64,000 nt of DNA. Source: Mytilus trossulus. Taxonomy: Eukaryota; Mollusca; Bivalvia; Mytilida; Mytilidae. The stretch is from assembly GCF_036588685.1 (NCBI RefSeq), contig NC_086379.1, forward strand, positions 74,617,727 through 74,681,726, given 5' to 3'. Made by a program: the position numbers and the translations under genes. The notes beneath the pieces are model-generated. The model was not told the origin of the DNA, did no database searches, and saw only the letters and a list, made by a program, of their open reading frames with translations. Each line of letters opens with the position of its first letter. The stretch's first letter is position 1. This document shows, piece by piece, positions 9,443-21,316 of the stretch.

Positions 9443-12400
9443 CTATCTTAGTCCAAAATAATTGTTCATAAATGCCATATCAAACTTCTCAAAAAGTTCA
9501 TCTTCATTCTTAAGTGTTACTGGTAGTGTTAACTGGTTAATACATGTGGAGGCGGTAGGAAAATCTCCATTGATTGCTGCAAAATTAACCCTAGGTGCAA
9601 TAGAAAATCCTAAGACCGGTTCCTCTGGAGATCCAGTAGAAAACTGAAGAATCTTTTCTAGGGTAACTTGACCACGTTGTCCTGCTGCAAAAAAAAAAAT
9701 AACCAGATAAAATAAATAATAAATGAGTTATTCGCCTATTCATTTTTAAAGAAAATCAAAAGAAGAAAAAACAATTTTCTTCAAGAAAATTTCGTTACTC
9801 TAATCGACCTTCACGGCTTGTAATGTAAATTTTGTGAATGAATGAAGGAAAGAAATAATGAAAGAACGACCATAATCTAACGATCTAGTTATAGAGACAA
9901 TAATTATTATACTTGAAGTACAACACTATTATGTACAGTGCATGTGTAAATTAAATAATGACATACATTAACCAGTACTTAAAGCTTAAAGCCCCAGTCC
10001 TATATATTAGACCACGATCGCACCACGCTCACCGCGATCTAAACTGATCTAAACTAAATTCAGATCGTGATGAAGTCGCGGTATGAGTGGCATGGAAATA
10101 TAAATTCTCGTTACTTTCACGATGCTACTACGTCCTCATTGCGCTTCTAAAACGATTCCGCTACGATTATACCACGTTCTCACAACGCCTTTTCTACGAT
10201 AATCATGGTCTTACTTAAACTGGACCCCTGTTGTGTTCACTTATCGCTACACTGACATTACTACGCTCAACAAGTTCTCACTACGACCATACCACGAGTT
10301 ATACGATTGCAACACGATCTAACCACGTTTCTACTGCGATTATAGCACGTTCTTACCACCATTATACTACTTTCATACCACGATCTTACTACGTTCTCAC
10401 CAATAACGTCAATATCGTGTTCCATATAAATACTGTCACATTTCTTAAATTTCTGAGTAAAACGTAGATTTTCTCGGAAACAACACAGTCATGCCCCACA
10501 ATCTACCAGAAACGTGGGCGTGGTGGTATGAGTAGATATAGAGGCAAAAGGTGCTCTGATAGTAACAAATCCTCATCTAGCAGAGATGTCGGACCGAACA
10601 ATGCAACCTAAATCACAACCTATTGCTGGTCCATCAACCACAAATGACGAAGTTTTAGTGAACGATAGCAGGGGTGACACAGATGTGTCAAGCATGATTG
10701 AGTCGTTGGAGAAAAGGGACAAGAGGTCCAAAATGCATACGGACAAACAAAAGCTTTTACATAATTCATGTGAAAATGACAATGAGCATGATGGTCTTAG
10801 TATGAACGTAGTCAGGTCGTAAGAAGAGCGTGAAGAGGACGGCATGGGCGTGCTAGAATCTTATTATGATCTTAAACAGCGTGGTTTAAACGTGGTATAG
10901 TCGTAGTGGAAGCGTAGATGAGTCGCAGTGAGAACGTGATGGTCGTTGTCAGATCGCAGCACAGTGTCTCCGAATAGAATCACGCTTACGCTATGCAGTC
11001 TCGCTACGATGGTACAGCGACCTTTGCGATCTTACCACGACCTTACTGCACTCTCACTACGTATACGCTTCTACTACGACATGATTTCGTCACGATTGTT
11101 TTAAACATGATCAAAGTTGGCCACGCTCATCACGATCTTGAAGACCTCACCACGACCGTATTAACGGTAAATAAAAATTACGATCGCACTACAATTGTCA
11201 AAATTTGCAACATTTTTTTCACAGATCGTAGTGCGATCGTGGACTAGTGGGACTTATAATTTATAATTTATAGAAACATACCTGCTGATTTTCTAATGTA
11301 TTTAACAAATGAACTGTACAGTCGTTCTTCGGCTGTTCTTTTGTTTGTCCCTGCTTCAGCAAATTCTGGTTTCAAAATGTGTATTAATTTCCCAACTGTT
11401 AGTCTCCCCGAATTCTGTTGAAACAGATACCCGAGTGTTGGTTTCTCCTTCAAAAGCTAAAATAATAAGAATAAAACACTGCATATGGTATTTCATTATC
11501 AGTCTATGGAAGAAGCGAATAAAGTTATAATTTGTTTAAAGTAAAACCATTATATATCAAAGTACGCCCTTAAGATAAATAGGAAACTTTAATCAAAAAA
11601 TTAATAAAAAAAAAACCAAAAGGAAGCTCACGTCAATAGATATAAATAATTCACCAAAGTTTTATGGAAATTGATTAAAGCGTTTTTGAGTTAACGCCGA
11701 CATGAACAAATGTATACCATAATACGTCCCGTAAACGGGCGTATAAAAGATGATGTACTATTGACGATTCGAAGGCTTAACTTCATTTGTAAGACTTGGT
11801 ATTAACTACGTCTCATATATATCGTGTGTGAATGTCAAATAATAAACCTGTAAAATGCCAGTTTTAGAGAGACCCCTTCGGAACTGCTGGTATTCCTCAG
11901 CCTCCTTTTCCGCAAGCATTATATTCAGGTATTTGGGACACTCTCCACCCTCTAAAACGCTGAGACCTACAGAGAGAATAAAGAATAATAAAGAGAACCT
12001 CTATTTGATTTGATTTCGAAATTGCTGAATGTTGTAAGATGTAATTTGGATTCCTTGCTATTGAACATTTCGCGCAAGGGCGACATATCGTATGTTAATT
12101 GTGTGCATAGACTTGTTACCAATAATATTTCTTCAAATTTTGTTAAATAGTTATCATAAAATTCGAAAAAGAGAAATTCAACCAAACATAATAACATTTG
12201 ATATTATGTCCTTCCCCCTTTTCCCATAAAAATGCAATGAGCTCTATTAATTCAGTGTTTGTCACTTTTGTCCCTATGCATCATTTTTGTTTTACCGTTC
12301 TTTATTTTTTTACACTTTTCATTTATGACCTTTAAATAAAATTAAGATTGGAAATGGGGAACGTGTCAAAGAGACAACAACCCGACCATGGAACAGACAA

Positions 12401-15400
12401 CAGCAGAAGGTTAAAAAACTTCCTATGTGGAATAGGCTTGCTCACTGTTGAAGGCGATATTTTAACCAGAAGTTCTTATTTTGTATTAGATAAAGTCGTG
12501 TTGAAGTTTTTCCAATTCGATTTAATTTAGTTTCCAACAAAATTACGGTTAATGTTTATTTGTTGATTTTAATAATCTATAAGAGTTTGTCTTTCAACAA
12601 ATCCTTTTGTTAAAATAAATATGGTAAAGAATGACAAATGACTATCTATAATAATTGCATTCAGCGACATTTTGATACATCAAAAATATAAGAATACTAA
12701 AAAAACATACCAATAGCTAATCCAGCAGCATAGTAGTATTTTTCTGCTATGTAATTTGATTTTTTTACTATTTCTTTAGTGTCTTCGTTGATCATCATCT
12801 GTTGTATTTCTCTCATTAAATTTGCAAATAGTTCCCTTCTCGGTCCCCCTAAATCTTCAACCTCTTCGTTATAGAATCCCACTTTAATTGGATATCTTAT
12901 GTTGTCTAACTGGATCATCTCTGACAACGCATCTTTGAAGAGAGACGATCGACCAACAAACACCTCCGAAGTTTTACCTAAACTCTCTTGTGATTCATCA
13001 GTTATATCAAGTTGACGACCCATAAGGAAATGTCGGCTGTAGGTTTTTAATATAGTTGTAGGTTCTTGAACACCTTCCCTGAAATCAAAATTATTCCGAA
13101 AGTAGTGCTAATTATACCAGAAGTTAACCATTTTTGATGCGTAAAATAAATCCCAAATTCGGGAGGGATTTTGGATTTTAAAATAGACTATAACTTCCTT
13201 GCTTTGTCCTTTTTTTATCACCACCTGTAATGTCTTTGTTAAATAGGCACCAGTATTTGAATGTTGTATTTGTATTGTGTCATGGATCAAACTTATTCGT
13301 TTAGAGTATAAAACACCGCCAAGCATTACGAAGAGACCTTACATAATGAAGCCCTAGGTGGTCTTGTGGTCTAGCGCGACAGATCTAACATTGTTGGTTT
13401 GATGTTTAGACGAGTTGTATATATATATTATAGACTTTCGCAAATTTTTGGTTCTTCCCTTGCCATGCAGGATTCGAACCCATGCTACTGTGATATCGTG
13501 ACACCATATCGCCTGCACTGAAGCCGTCCCACTAGACCACACGACCACCTGGGCTCTACAAAAATAGAGCTTTTGCTGGCCGTGTGTTACCTTTCCTCGT
13601 CACTTTTAATCTATATAAGTACGTCTGAGCAGGTGACAACTCTACAATTATAGATTTATCCATCAGATCACCAGCATGCAGTGATGGTGAAACATGGCTG
13701 TGTACATTATGTATATACAACTCGTCTAAACATCAACCCAACAATGTTAGATCTGTAAATTTGCTTTCGCAAATTTTTTGTTCTTCCCTCGCCGGGATTC
13801 GAACCCATGCTACTGAGATATCGTGACAACAAATCGCCTGCACTGTAGCCGTCCGGCTAGTCCGCACGACCACCTGGGCTTCATAAAAATGAAGCTTTCG
13901 GAGGCCGGGTGTTACCTTTCCAAGTCAGTTTTGAATCTAGCGTCGTACTACAGTACATAATATATAAGGCATGGAGATGTATGTATAGGGAATAATACAT
14001 GGCAAAATCCGTACTACATGTCGTATCATCCCGAGACATCAATATCAGCCCAAGGGCCTTTGTTAAATTTGTGCATGAAAATGTTACTCACAATTCTTTC
14101 AGGGCTACTCTCAAAATGGCATCAGGAGTGGATTCATCATGGAAATGAGAAGCAATTGGTTTTGATATCTCAGTTGTACTGAAAGCAATATCATATTATA
14201 ATAAAAGATTTTATACTGCATTCGTTCTATTTGAGCAGTCAAACTGGGTTGACCGTATATTTCTATGTCATATACAGTCACTGACATTCTATCACTTTTC
14301 CTCATGAATATTTAAATAGAAATTGCCGAAATTACAAAAAATTATTCATACGACCTATTCAACCTGTTCTTGTTTTCAGTTTATACAACGACTCAAACTT
14401 ATTTCTTTTGCAATTTAAAAGAAATCATATTTCACTTGTTAATATTTTTGGCCTGCATGCAAACTATAAATCTTTATGTTGTTTGCTTATTTTGATATTT
14501 TTGTTCATTCCTAAACAAATGAGTTCATTATTGATTGCTGATTTCAACAGGTAATGTACATTTCGTCGTGTTGTACATTTCTCCGCTAGCATGATATGAG
14601 GCTTTTTTTTCAGTAAAGGTCGGGGGAAGTTTCCCAATATTTAAATCAAATGAAGTTAACACATTAAACAATAATAGAAAATGTTTTTTTAGATTGCAGT
14701 ATAAAGACAATAATGGTGCATTGACTTGACATATCAACGATATAAGAGTTCGGCCCGAAACGGGGAAAAAGCTCGACAGAGCCTCGCATTTTCACGTTTC
14801 TAAGCCTCATCCTTATATCGTTGATATGTCAAGTCAATGCACTATGATGTTCTATGTACTTCTTAAGTTCTACTCGAGTGATAAGAAAATTATCCCAAAA
14901 AATGATTAAAGAAAAAATACAGATATTAGCGATAAATCGTTTTACCTTTCAATAATTCTGACAGTTATTGTGATCTCATTGTCATTGTTTTCCACTGATA
15001 GATCTTGCAACTTTTCATCATCATTTATAATTCTATCATTGTATATCAGCTGTATGTTCAGTAAATTACTGTGGTCTTTTAGAAAGGTCTTCAAACCCTG
15101 AAGGAAAAACACTACATTAAGGATGAATTGAAATAAGCAAAAGCAAATCAAATAGCCATCTCTATTGTTGCTCCACTCTGGAAAGTTAGAATTTTTAAAT
15201 TTAAAAACGAGACTTGCCGAGCAATTTCTCATGCAAAATGTTTCTGTCTAGAGTGGTGAAATATCGTTCTAGAGGCATGGTCGCCTTTAAAACTCCGATG
15301 GTTTTTTTTGTTATTTTAACTATTTTATAACAATAAACAAATTTACACCTTTAAATGCTAACCGCTTTAATATAAAAAAACTTACAATAACTGAAGTGTT

Positions 15401-18400
15401 ATTGGGAAACGAGGCAATCACTTCCTCAGTTGCGACTAAAAATGTTATATTGATAACAAGTGGGACTGTATCGTCCAGCTTAGGGTCCATCAACTCGAAA
15501 TCAGAGTCGCTGTCTATCTCTATTGAAGTTGTATTCAGCAAAAAGTTATCTGTAGATAAAAATAGTGCATATTGGAGTTTATTGTACACATATAATCATT
15601 TCCATTTCTCCTTCAGAATTATATAGATCGATTATTCATAAATTATGATTCTTGGTGTAAATTATAGCTTTCACAAGCCGCAATCAATCGCTATCAACAA
15701 ATTTCATCAAATTGACCGGCATGGTACAGTTGCATGTGAAGTTGATCCCTCCTTTGATATTTTTTTCAGTTTGCGTGAACCTGCGGGGGTCACGTCTTTA
15801 AATCGTTGAGTTGGGCTAGATCTATCCACGGTAGCAAGGTTCTCGAACGTTTCTAAAAGTTTTGATAATTTATACATGAAGTTAGGTATGTCTTTGAAAC
15901 TGTCCATCAGACTGAAAACTTTTCAGTATACGGATATGGATATTAAACTCTACCTTGCTAGAAATCAAAGACATATTGATGCCAACGTTAAAGACTGGAA
16001 AAACGAAAAATTATTTAAAAAACATTGATAAACACAATTTTAATCTGATAATCGAGTCCCTGTTGTTTCCAAGCAGTATTAAATATTGCAATAACATGAA
16101 TAATCAAATTGAATTTGTAGGTCGGTAAATTTGAAGGCAAGACTAGATTGCAGTAACAAATATAAAAAAAAAATTTACAAATGATTACCTCTTTCACAGA
16201 GATAAAACCTCATTCTATCAAACCTCATCTGAGGGTTGAGAAAGTCTCTGTAAGTTTTTAGGGAGAACTTTTCACCGTTTGGAAGTTCTCTTTCAACCTC
16301 TGATCCATCTTTATAGAGCAGCACAAACTTTCTGTGTTTGAATTTTTCTTTAAATGCTCTGTTAACGTCACAAAATTTCTCGACAGCTTTAATTTTTATA
16401 TCTAATCTAGTGTCTGTATCACTCGTGAATGGACCAACTGATACGGTACCTCCTACAGGACTGCTTCCCCAATATTTTTTGAAAGTTCTTTTTTCAAAGT
16501 GACCATGTCCAACAGTTATCTGGAAATGTCGCAAACAAGTTAAATGATATGTTTTCTTTAAAACAGTATACAAACGTCAAAAGTATACTTTTATACAGTT
16601 CACTTTTTTTTTTATTTTCGTTTTACGTTTTTCTTTTTTGTAAATTAATTTCTGTTCGTAAAGATAGATAAGGATAACACTTCATGCCTCCTCCAATACG
16701 GCATAAACACGTGTTTGGGTGGAGGGTAAGGGCGACAGTAGAGGTACATTAACCGAATAGATTCCTGGAAAAGTTTAGAAGAGTATGATGAAAACGCTTC
16801 ACATGGTAATTTTCAATACGCCCGCAGGGGTCGAGTCCTGAACAGTAATACAAGTATGGACACAATATTAAAGCTTGATGAATAATGAAAGCTGCATATA
16901 TTTCAAACGATAATGAAAGCTACCTATGCTTAATTTGATAAAGGACAAACTGCAACACAAATATTATAAATCTTTAAGGGTTTGAAATTCTTGTGTGAAT
17001 TGATAAAAATTCTTGCAGAATGTTGTTTACTGTAATTGAATACCCTACATTCTTCATGCTTTCCCATGAAATAAGGCAAAATTGCTGAAAGAACCCATCA
17101 TTAATTAATGAAATCTATCGTTTTACATACAAATGTGGATAATAACCCCTCCTTAATTTATGAAATCTATCGTTTTACATACAAATGGGGAATGTGTCCA
17201 TGGGACACAGATGATGCCCCCGCTTGCACAATATGAAGTTATAAAGGGACATACCTGTTAGAAGAACGGTAAAAGCGATAATACCATTTGTATTTGATCA
17301 GAGTTTTGTAGCAATCTGTATTGTGTACAAGTTTCATATATATTTGTTTGAGGCAAGCTTAAGTTGAAGAACGTAAAAGACAAGTTCAGTATGTTTTCAA
17401 TTTGTAAGAGGGGCTTAACTCTAGAACGATAAAAATGACACCACCAAAATTCTAACTTTATCTGTGTTTGGTGGAAATACGCATTGTGTGTAAGTGTCAC
17501 GGTTGAGGCAAACTAAAGAGAATGAAAACTACCAACCCATACACCTGGAGCATAAACAAAATCTTTGTTTGTAAATAACAAAATGTAGATACACATACTC
17601 GGGCTAACATCCTCAAGGTGCGACTTATACGTGTACTTACATTTACAGACGATGTCTCTACTGTTCGACGTCTAGAGTTTGAGAAACCAGAAGAGGATGA
17701 AGCAAGTTGTTTTCTGTATTGTTCAAAGGTTTCAAACTTTGCATTAGCTACAACAACAAAATAAGACAATAAAACAATAACGACAGTTAATATATTCACT
17801 AAATACAATTGATGTTAATTGTACACATATGCATAAGCAAAAATTCGATGACCATACATTCAAAAAATAGGGAAGCAAACATGAAAAGGTATTAAACAGT
17901 AATAAAAAAAGTTTAATTTAACAAAATTAGACATGCATGCAGCATATTTTACAAAATATTTAGATAATATTCGTCTATTATTATTGTATATAGGTTCAAT
18001 TGAACCCCTCAGATACGAGAGGTTTACGTTTTGCATACCTGACTCAGCAATTGTGTCTTGTACAACAATGTACTGTCTGTTTTCTTTGAACCATCCTCCA
18101 TCTGGTTTGATGAATGTGCTCTCTCTACATAAGACATGTTGAAACAGTTGTACTGTTTCGTCTTTATATCGTAAAGACGTTGCTTTAGGAAAAGCAGTCC
18201 CTTTAATTTGATAAAAAAAAAAAGATTAATAATTAATTCGCTTCTTGGTAAACCATTATGAAATATCCGTTTCACAGATGAAATCAGATATGTTTCTTAT
18301 GTCGTAATTACAATCCCGTTCCTATTCACGAATGTGACCTACCTAATGACGCTATTACCGGGTTTGTAAAAATATGAGCAACACGACGGGTGCCTCATGT

Positions 18401-19128
18401 GAAACAGGATCTGCATACCCTTCCGGAGCACCCGAGATCATCCCCAGTTTTTGGTGGGGTTCGTATTGCTAAGTCTTTAGTTTTCTATGTTGTGACTTCT
18501 GTACTATTATTTTCTGTTTGTCTTTTTCCTTTTTAGCCTGGCGTTGTAAGTTTATGTTCGATCTATGAGTTTGAATGTCCCTCTGGTACCTTTCGTTCCT
18601 CTTTAATAGGATTCTAAATTTAACAGAAGTTATCACTGTATGATGATACATTTGACTAATGTAAAAATTTCTTTAAACAATCTTAACAAGACCAAGAGTA
18701 CAAAAAAGTCTAACGTTATCTGTGTTTTGATGTTATTATCATTGTGTATAAGTTTAATAATATTTGGTTGAGGCAAACTTAAGTTAGAGAACGGATGATG
18801 CACTATATTGATTTACATAATCATTGTTAGAATTGGGGGTCTTAACACTTTTCTAAACACATTTCATGTGTATGAATTGGTTAAAGGTTCTTAACATGCA
18901 GGGCATTACATGTGTAATTCCTCACATGTTTAGAATGGGAACACGCCAGTCTTCTATGTATATAGCATCTAAACATGATTTTATCGTGTATTTATGCCTC
19001 AGATCAGGCAAACAATTGTCTCAGAAAAAAAAGAATACTCACTTAAATCTGATAATGTGAATGCCTCACCAACAATGGGAAAAAGGATTCCTTCTTCCTC
19101 GGCAGATGTAGATATGGTTATAGTGGGC
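9443..19128 (-). CDS. HECT-type E3 ubiquitin ligase (G2E3-like), exons 2 onward
   Basis: Eleven minus-strand exons chain with consistent phases: 19128-19043, 18200-18039, 17747-17641, 16519-16189, 15549-15386, 15097-14946, 14178-14092, 13078-12711, 11966-11848, 11456-11282 and 9681-9443. They encode about 662 residues without a stop. The last roughly 320 residues form a HECT domain: N-lobe motif VGFYNEEVEDLGGPRRELF, then the C-lobe with FPTASTCINQLTLP. The catalytic Cys codon is at 9542-9544, 32 residues from the C-terminus, as usual for HECT ligases, so ubiquitin transfer from an E2 is plausible. The N-terminal half (TFKKYWGSS, FVLLYKDGSEVERELPNG) has no fold I can name; an acidic DSDSDFELMD stretch precedes the HECT part. 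The last intron ends in CAGCAG, giving two possible acceptors (9684 or 9681) that differ by one Ala. The N-terminus is incomplete: the first listed exon starts in mid-codon. G2E3-like is a family call; the substrate is unknown. Confidence 0.85.
9989..11255. mobile_element. about 1.27-kb element with repeat-built arms in a HECT intron
   Basis: The ends AGACCACGATCGCACCACG (10010-10028) and, in reverse complement, AGTCCACGATCGCACTACG (11245-11227) mirror each other. Outside them lie AAGCCCCAG and AAGTCCCAC, separated from the arms by a small indel. Both arms are long runs of an approximately 11-base motif (YACNACGATYN), forward at 10010-10400 and mixed or reverse at 10800-11200. The centre (10490-10820) is non-repetitive and holds a short open frame. 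It lies in the last intron of the HECT gene. It is probably a non-autonomous DNA transposon; the superfamily is not assigned. Confidence 0.65.
10586..10822 (+). other. unrecognised 78-codon open frame inside the 9989-11255 element
   Basis: The frame begins MSDRTMQPKSQPIAGPST and continues with a hydrophilic, charged sequence (SLEKRDKRSKMHTDKQKLL). Just upstream, in another frame, bases 10512-10608 read as an Arg/Gly/Ser-rich peptide (RGRGG...GKRCSDSNKSSSS). The sequence has protein-like composition and lies in the only non-repetitive part of the element. It could be a decayed element-encoded protein or a captured host exon. I do not recognise it. Confidence 0.35.
11580..11760 (+). repeat. copy of the about 180-bp mussel repeat in a HECT intron
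   Basis: It shares GAAGCTCACGTCAATAGAT, AATTCACCAAAGTTTTATG, AATACGTCCCGTAAACGG and CGTATAAAAGA with the copies at 3600-4180. Confidence 0.75.
12345..12430 (+). repeat. short copy of a mussel retroelement tail
   Basis: GGAAATGGGGAACGTGTCAAAGAGACAACAACCCGACCA here matches 62750-62786 at the right edge with only one or two changes (quoted core: GTCAAAGAGACAACAACCCG). The rest of the 11967-12710 intron shows nothing recognisable. Confidence 0.7.
13345..13425 (+). mobile_element. deleted SINE fragment, plus orientation
   Basis: The first 30 bases (CCCTAGGTGGTCTTGTGGTC) match a tRNA-like A-box head. They are followed directly by the SINE core AGATCTAACATTGTTGG and GTTTAGACGAGTTGTATATA; the B-box part is deleted. 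It abuts full-head copies on the other strand, giving an inverted pair. Confidence 0.65.
13434..13890 (-). mobile_element. two tRNA-derived SINE copies in a HECT intron
   Basis: Read on the minus strand, each copy has an A-box-like head (AGCCCAGGTGGTCGTG...) at about 13880 and 13553. Each has a Pol III B-box (GGGTTCGAATCCC-like; plus-strand positions 13794-13806 and 13469-13480). The downstream one is followed by the conserved AAATTTGCGAAAG body. Between them the 3' body of the upstream copy carries GTTTAGACGAGTTGTATATA and CATGGCTGTG. The structure fits bivalve tRNA-derived SINEs. They are not tRNA genes: no cloverleaf can be closed. Confidence 0.75.
14716..14842. repeat. perfect 31-bp inverted repeat, 65-bp spacer, in a HECT intron
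   Basis: Bases 14716-14746 and 14812-14842 are exact reverse complements (arm core TTGACTTGACATATCAACGA). The spacer is GC-richer than its surroundings (CGGCCCGAAACGGGG, GCTCGACAGAGCC). It could be a tiny foldback element or a strong intronic hairpin between the exons ending at 14946 and starting at 14178. Confidence 0.9.
15550..16188 (-). other. HECT intron, no supported exon
   Basis: This intron joins the exon ending at 16189 (phase 1) to the exon starting at 15549 (phase 1), which splice in frame directly. A 66-codon open frame at 15707-15907 has an acceptor-like TTTTCAG but the wrong phase, so it is not counted as an exon. Confidence 0.6.
16520..17640 (-). other. HECT intron with repeat fragments
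   Basis: It contains a fragment of the CGCAGGGGTCGAGTCCTGAACAG family near 16830. Also present is a local direct repeat of AATGAAATCTATCGTTTTAC (17107 and 17157) and short TTGAGGCAAACTTAAG-type fragments at about 17350, 17505 and 18770. No exon was recognised. Confidence 0.5.
18270..18615 (-). repeat. retroelement 3'-tail repeat in a HECT intron
   Basis: In opposite orientation it matches the tail at 27490-27800: a reverse-orientation copy of TGTGAAACGGAT, then AATGTGACCTAC, GTAATAGC/ACCGGG-type text, AGGATCTGCATACCCTTC and GAATGTCCCTCTGGTACC. I know this as a common mussel repeat carrying the 3' end of an RT-encoding element. Confidence 0.7.
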
Positions 19129-19282
19129 CTGTAGAAAGATATTGGCATTTTTCTTTATACAAATCTGCGAATTGCTTAAAAATAAATATTAAACAGATGG
19201 TTTTATGTCATATGTAAGTTCAACTCCTTTTAAACTAAGTTTTACTGGGTATGTTGCTGTGTGTTTCTTTTTTTCTACATTG

Positions 19283-19670
19283 ATATAGGAAGATGTGGTG
19301 TGAGTGCCAATGAGACAACTATCCATCCAAATAACAATTTAAAAAGTAAACCATTATAGGTTAAAGTACGGCCTTCAACACGGAGCCTTGGCTCACACCG
19401 AACAACAAGCTATAAAGGGCCCCAAAATTACTAGTGTAAAACCATTCAAACGGGAACACCAACGGTCTAATCTATATAAACAAAACGAGAAACAGTTATA
19501 TATTACATAAACAAACGACAACTACTGTACATCAGATTCCTGACTTAGGACAGGTGCAAACATTTGCAGCGGGATAAACATTAGCTAGAAGTATAGGGGA
19601 GGGTTAAGATGTAACTGAACATGGTTTATCCCGCCGTAGTTTTGCGCCTGTCCCAAGTTATTCGCAGATT
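19283..19670 (+). repeat. mussel dispersed repeat (GCCAATGAGACAACT family), long copy
   Basis: The copy begins GATATAGGAAGATGTGG, includes GCCAATGAGACAACTATCC and GCTATAAAGGGCCCCAAAAT, and runs on to CGGTCTAATCTATATAAA. It is followed by inverted segments AGGACAGGTGCAAACATTTG and CAAAACTACGGCGGGATAAA-like text around 19550-19650. A 33-base direct duplication (GTAGTAAATTATCTCCTTCC) lies at 19786-19850. Confidence 0.8.
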
Positions 19671-20159
19671 CATTGTTAGTTTTGTATCCATTTTTAATTG
19701 GGTTCATTTATTACGTTTTTTAGTTTCGTCTGACGTCCATTTTCCTTGAACTAGGACACATTTTTGTAAGCTGAATCCCGCCTGCAGGTGTAGTAAATTA
19801 TCTCCTTCCATCTGTTTCAGGTGTAGTAAATTATCTCCTTCCATCTGTTTTTGGTATTACATGTAATTATGACACAACGGAAATAGTATAAATGTGTATC
19901 GCCTTTCAGCCTAACTTGTCGGTCTTAAAGAAACATTACATGTATTTGTCGTGCATTTGGGTATTAAAATTTATTGCCGATAGTCAAATACTTTGACGAT
20001 AACTACTGTTCTACGTCTCCAAATTGCAAGTTTTAATATCATACCTATAATACTTGTAGCTTAATCAAAACAAAGGGTTTAGTAATGAATGGTGTAAAAG
20101 ATAACCCTATCAATAATAATCAGCTGCGCCATGAGCATGATTTCTAAGAATAAAGCTTA

Positions 20160-20488
20160 ATAACTTCTCAATATCATATTAGAAATTTATGAAAAACTAA
20201 AGGGATGTTATCTTAATTGATATAAACCAGGCACCAAAGCTTAATGAAAACTGCGCAAAACACTTAAAGGTATTGTCCGAGAACTGGAAATCCCCCCTTT
20301 TTTATGAATAAAAACCCATAACTCGGAAAAGTTAAATCTGAAATTTCTAAACATCAAAAAGGGAGTTTACATCAATAGATATATACAATTCACCAAAGTT
20401 TCATGAAAAGCTAAAAGCATATTTGACGACGGACGACGGACGCCAAGTGATGAGAAAAGCTCACCTGGCCCTTTGGTCCAGGTGAGCT
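20160..20488 (+). repeat. about 180-bp mussel repeat ending in a strong stem-loop
   Basis: Two diverged units of the family at 3600-4180 occur (CCCCCCTTTTTTATGAATAAA, quoted core CTTTTTTATGAATAAA; and CAATTCACCAAAGTTTCATG). The end GACGACGGACGACGGACG is followed by AGCTCACCTGG, a 9-base loop and CCAGGTGAGCT (20458-20488), an 11-bp perfect stem. The stem-loop is a hallmark 3' end of bivalve repeats. Confidence 0.8.
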
Positions 20489-21316
20489 AGGTAGAAAAGA
20501 GATACACTTCATAAGCACCTGACATCTAATTGTAAACAATACATTTTAATAGTTTTAAAATCACTCTTTTTATATGTATGCGGTCACACCTTAGCGGATA
20601 GCTTGAACGGACGCAGAACGGATGAATAGAAAGTTTACCGTTGACAAAATTTTTATCCGTTGGGAGTCCAGTCCGTTGGTGTACCGTATAAAACGAACAC
20701 GTAATGAATGACAAACAGACACACACGTGATATGTAACGTACAAGAAACGGAAACGTACCGGACAGAACTGATGTCGAACGTACATCCAACGGAACAAAC
20801 TCGGTACAGTGATCGTTTCCGATCCTGAACTTTTTTCCTTTATTTCACTACTGTATAAAGAGTAGTATGCGGATCGGGGCTGAAACTGCTGGGGAGTTTG
20901 CCAACGGACAAGTACCGCATAAAATTGTCATCTTACGAACGCGAACCGGATAAAACGGATGAACAAGACAAGCAGAAAATTATAGGTGGCAATATTGATA
21001 CATGTAAATCACATAAACGTGACTTTAAAATAAATAAAAAATGTCCGTGTAACTCGTTTTAGTTAAAAGTCTAGAGGGTTTATATGTTCAACATTTAAAC
21101 TCAGTCTTGGCTACATGAAAGCTGCTTGATAGTGAAGACGTGCTCTTAAACTACAATCCATCATGAATGATAAACATTAATAACATTCAAGAAATCTGAC
21201 ATACTAATAATTTTCAATTTCAATTGACATTTATTCGTTCCTACATTCAGTACGTATCCGTTTTATGCGTAATCCTCCGTTCATGTCCGTTTCACATCCG
21301 GTCATCATCCATTTTA

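Noticed and set aside
13434..13890. GGTTCGAATCC sequences as tRNA genes
   Set aside because: Only B-box and A-box-like heads are present; no acceptor stem closes and the sequences continue into a repeated SINE body.
15707..15907. 66-codon minus-strand frame with an upstream TTTTCAG, as an extra HECT exon
   Set aside because: Flanking exons (ending 16189, starting 15549) already join in phase 1. Entering this frame in phase 1 gives an immediate TGA, and no donor of the needed phase has good consensus.
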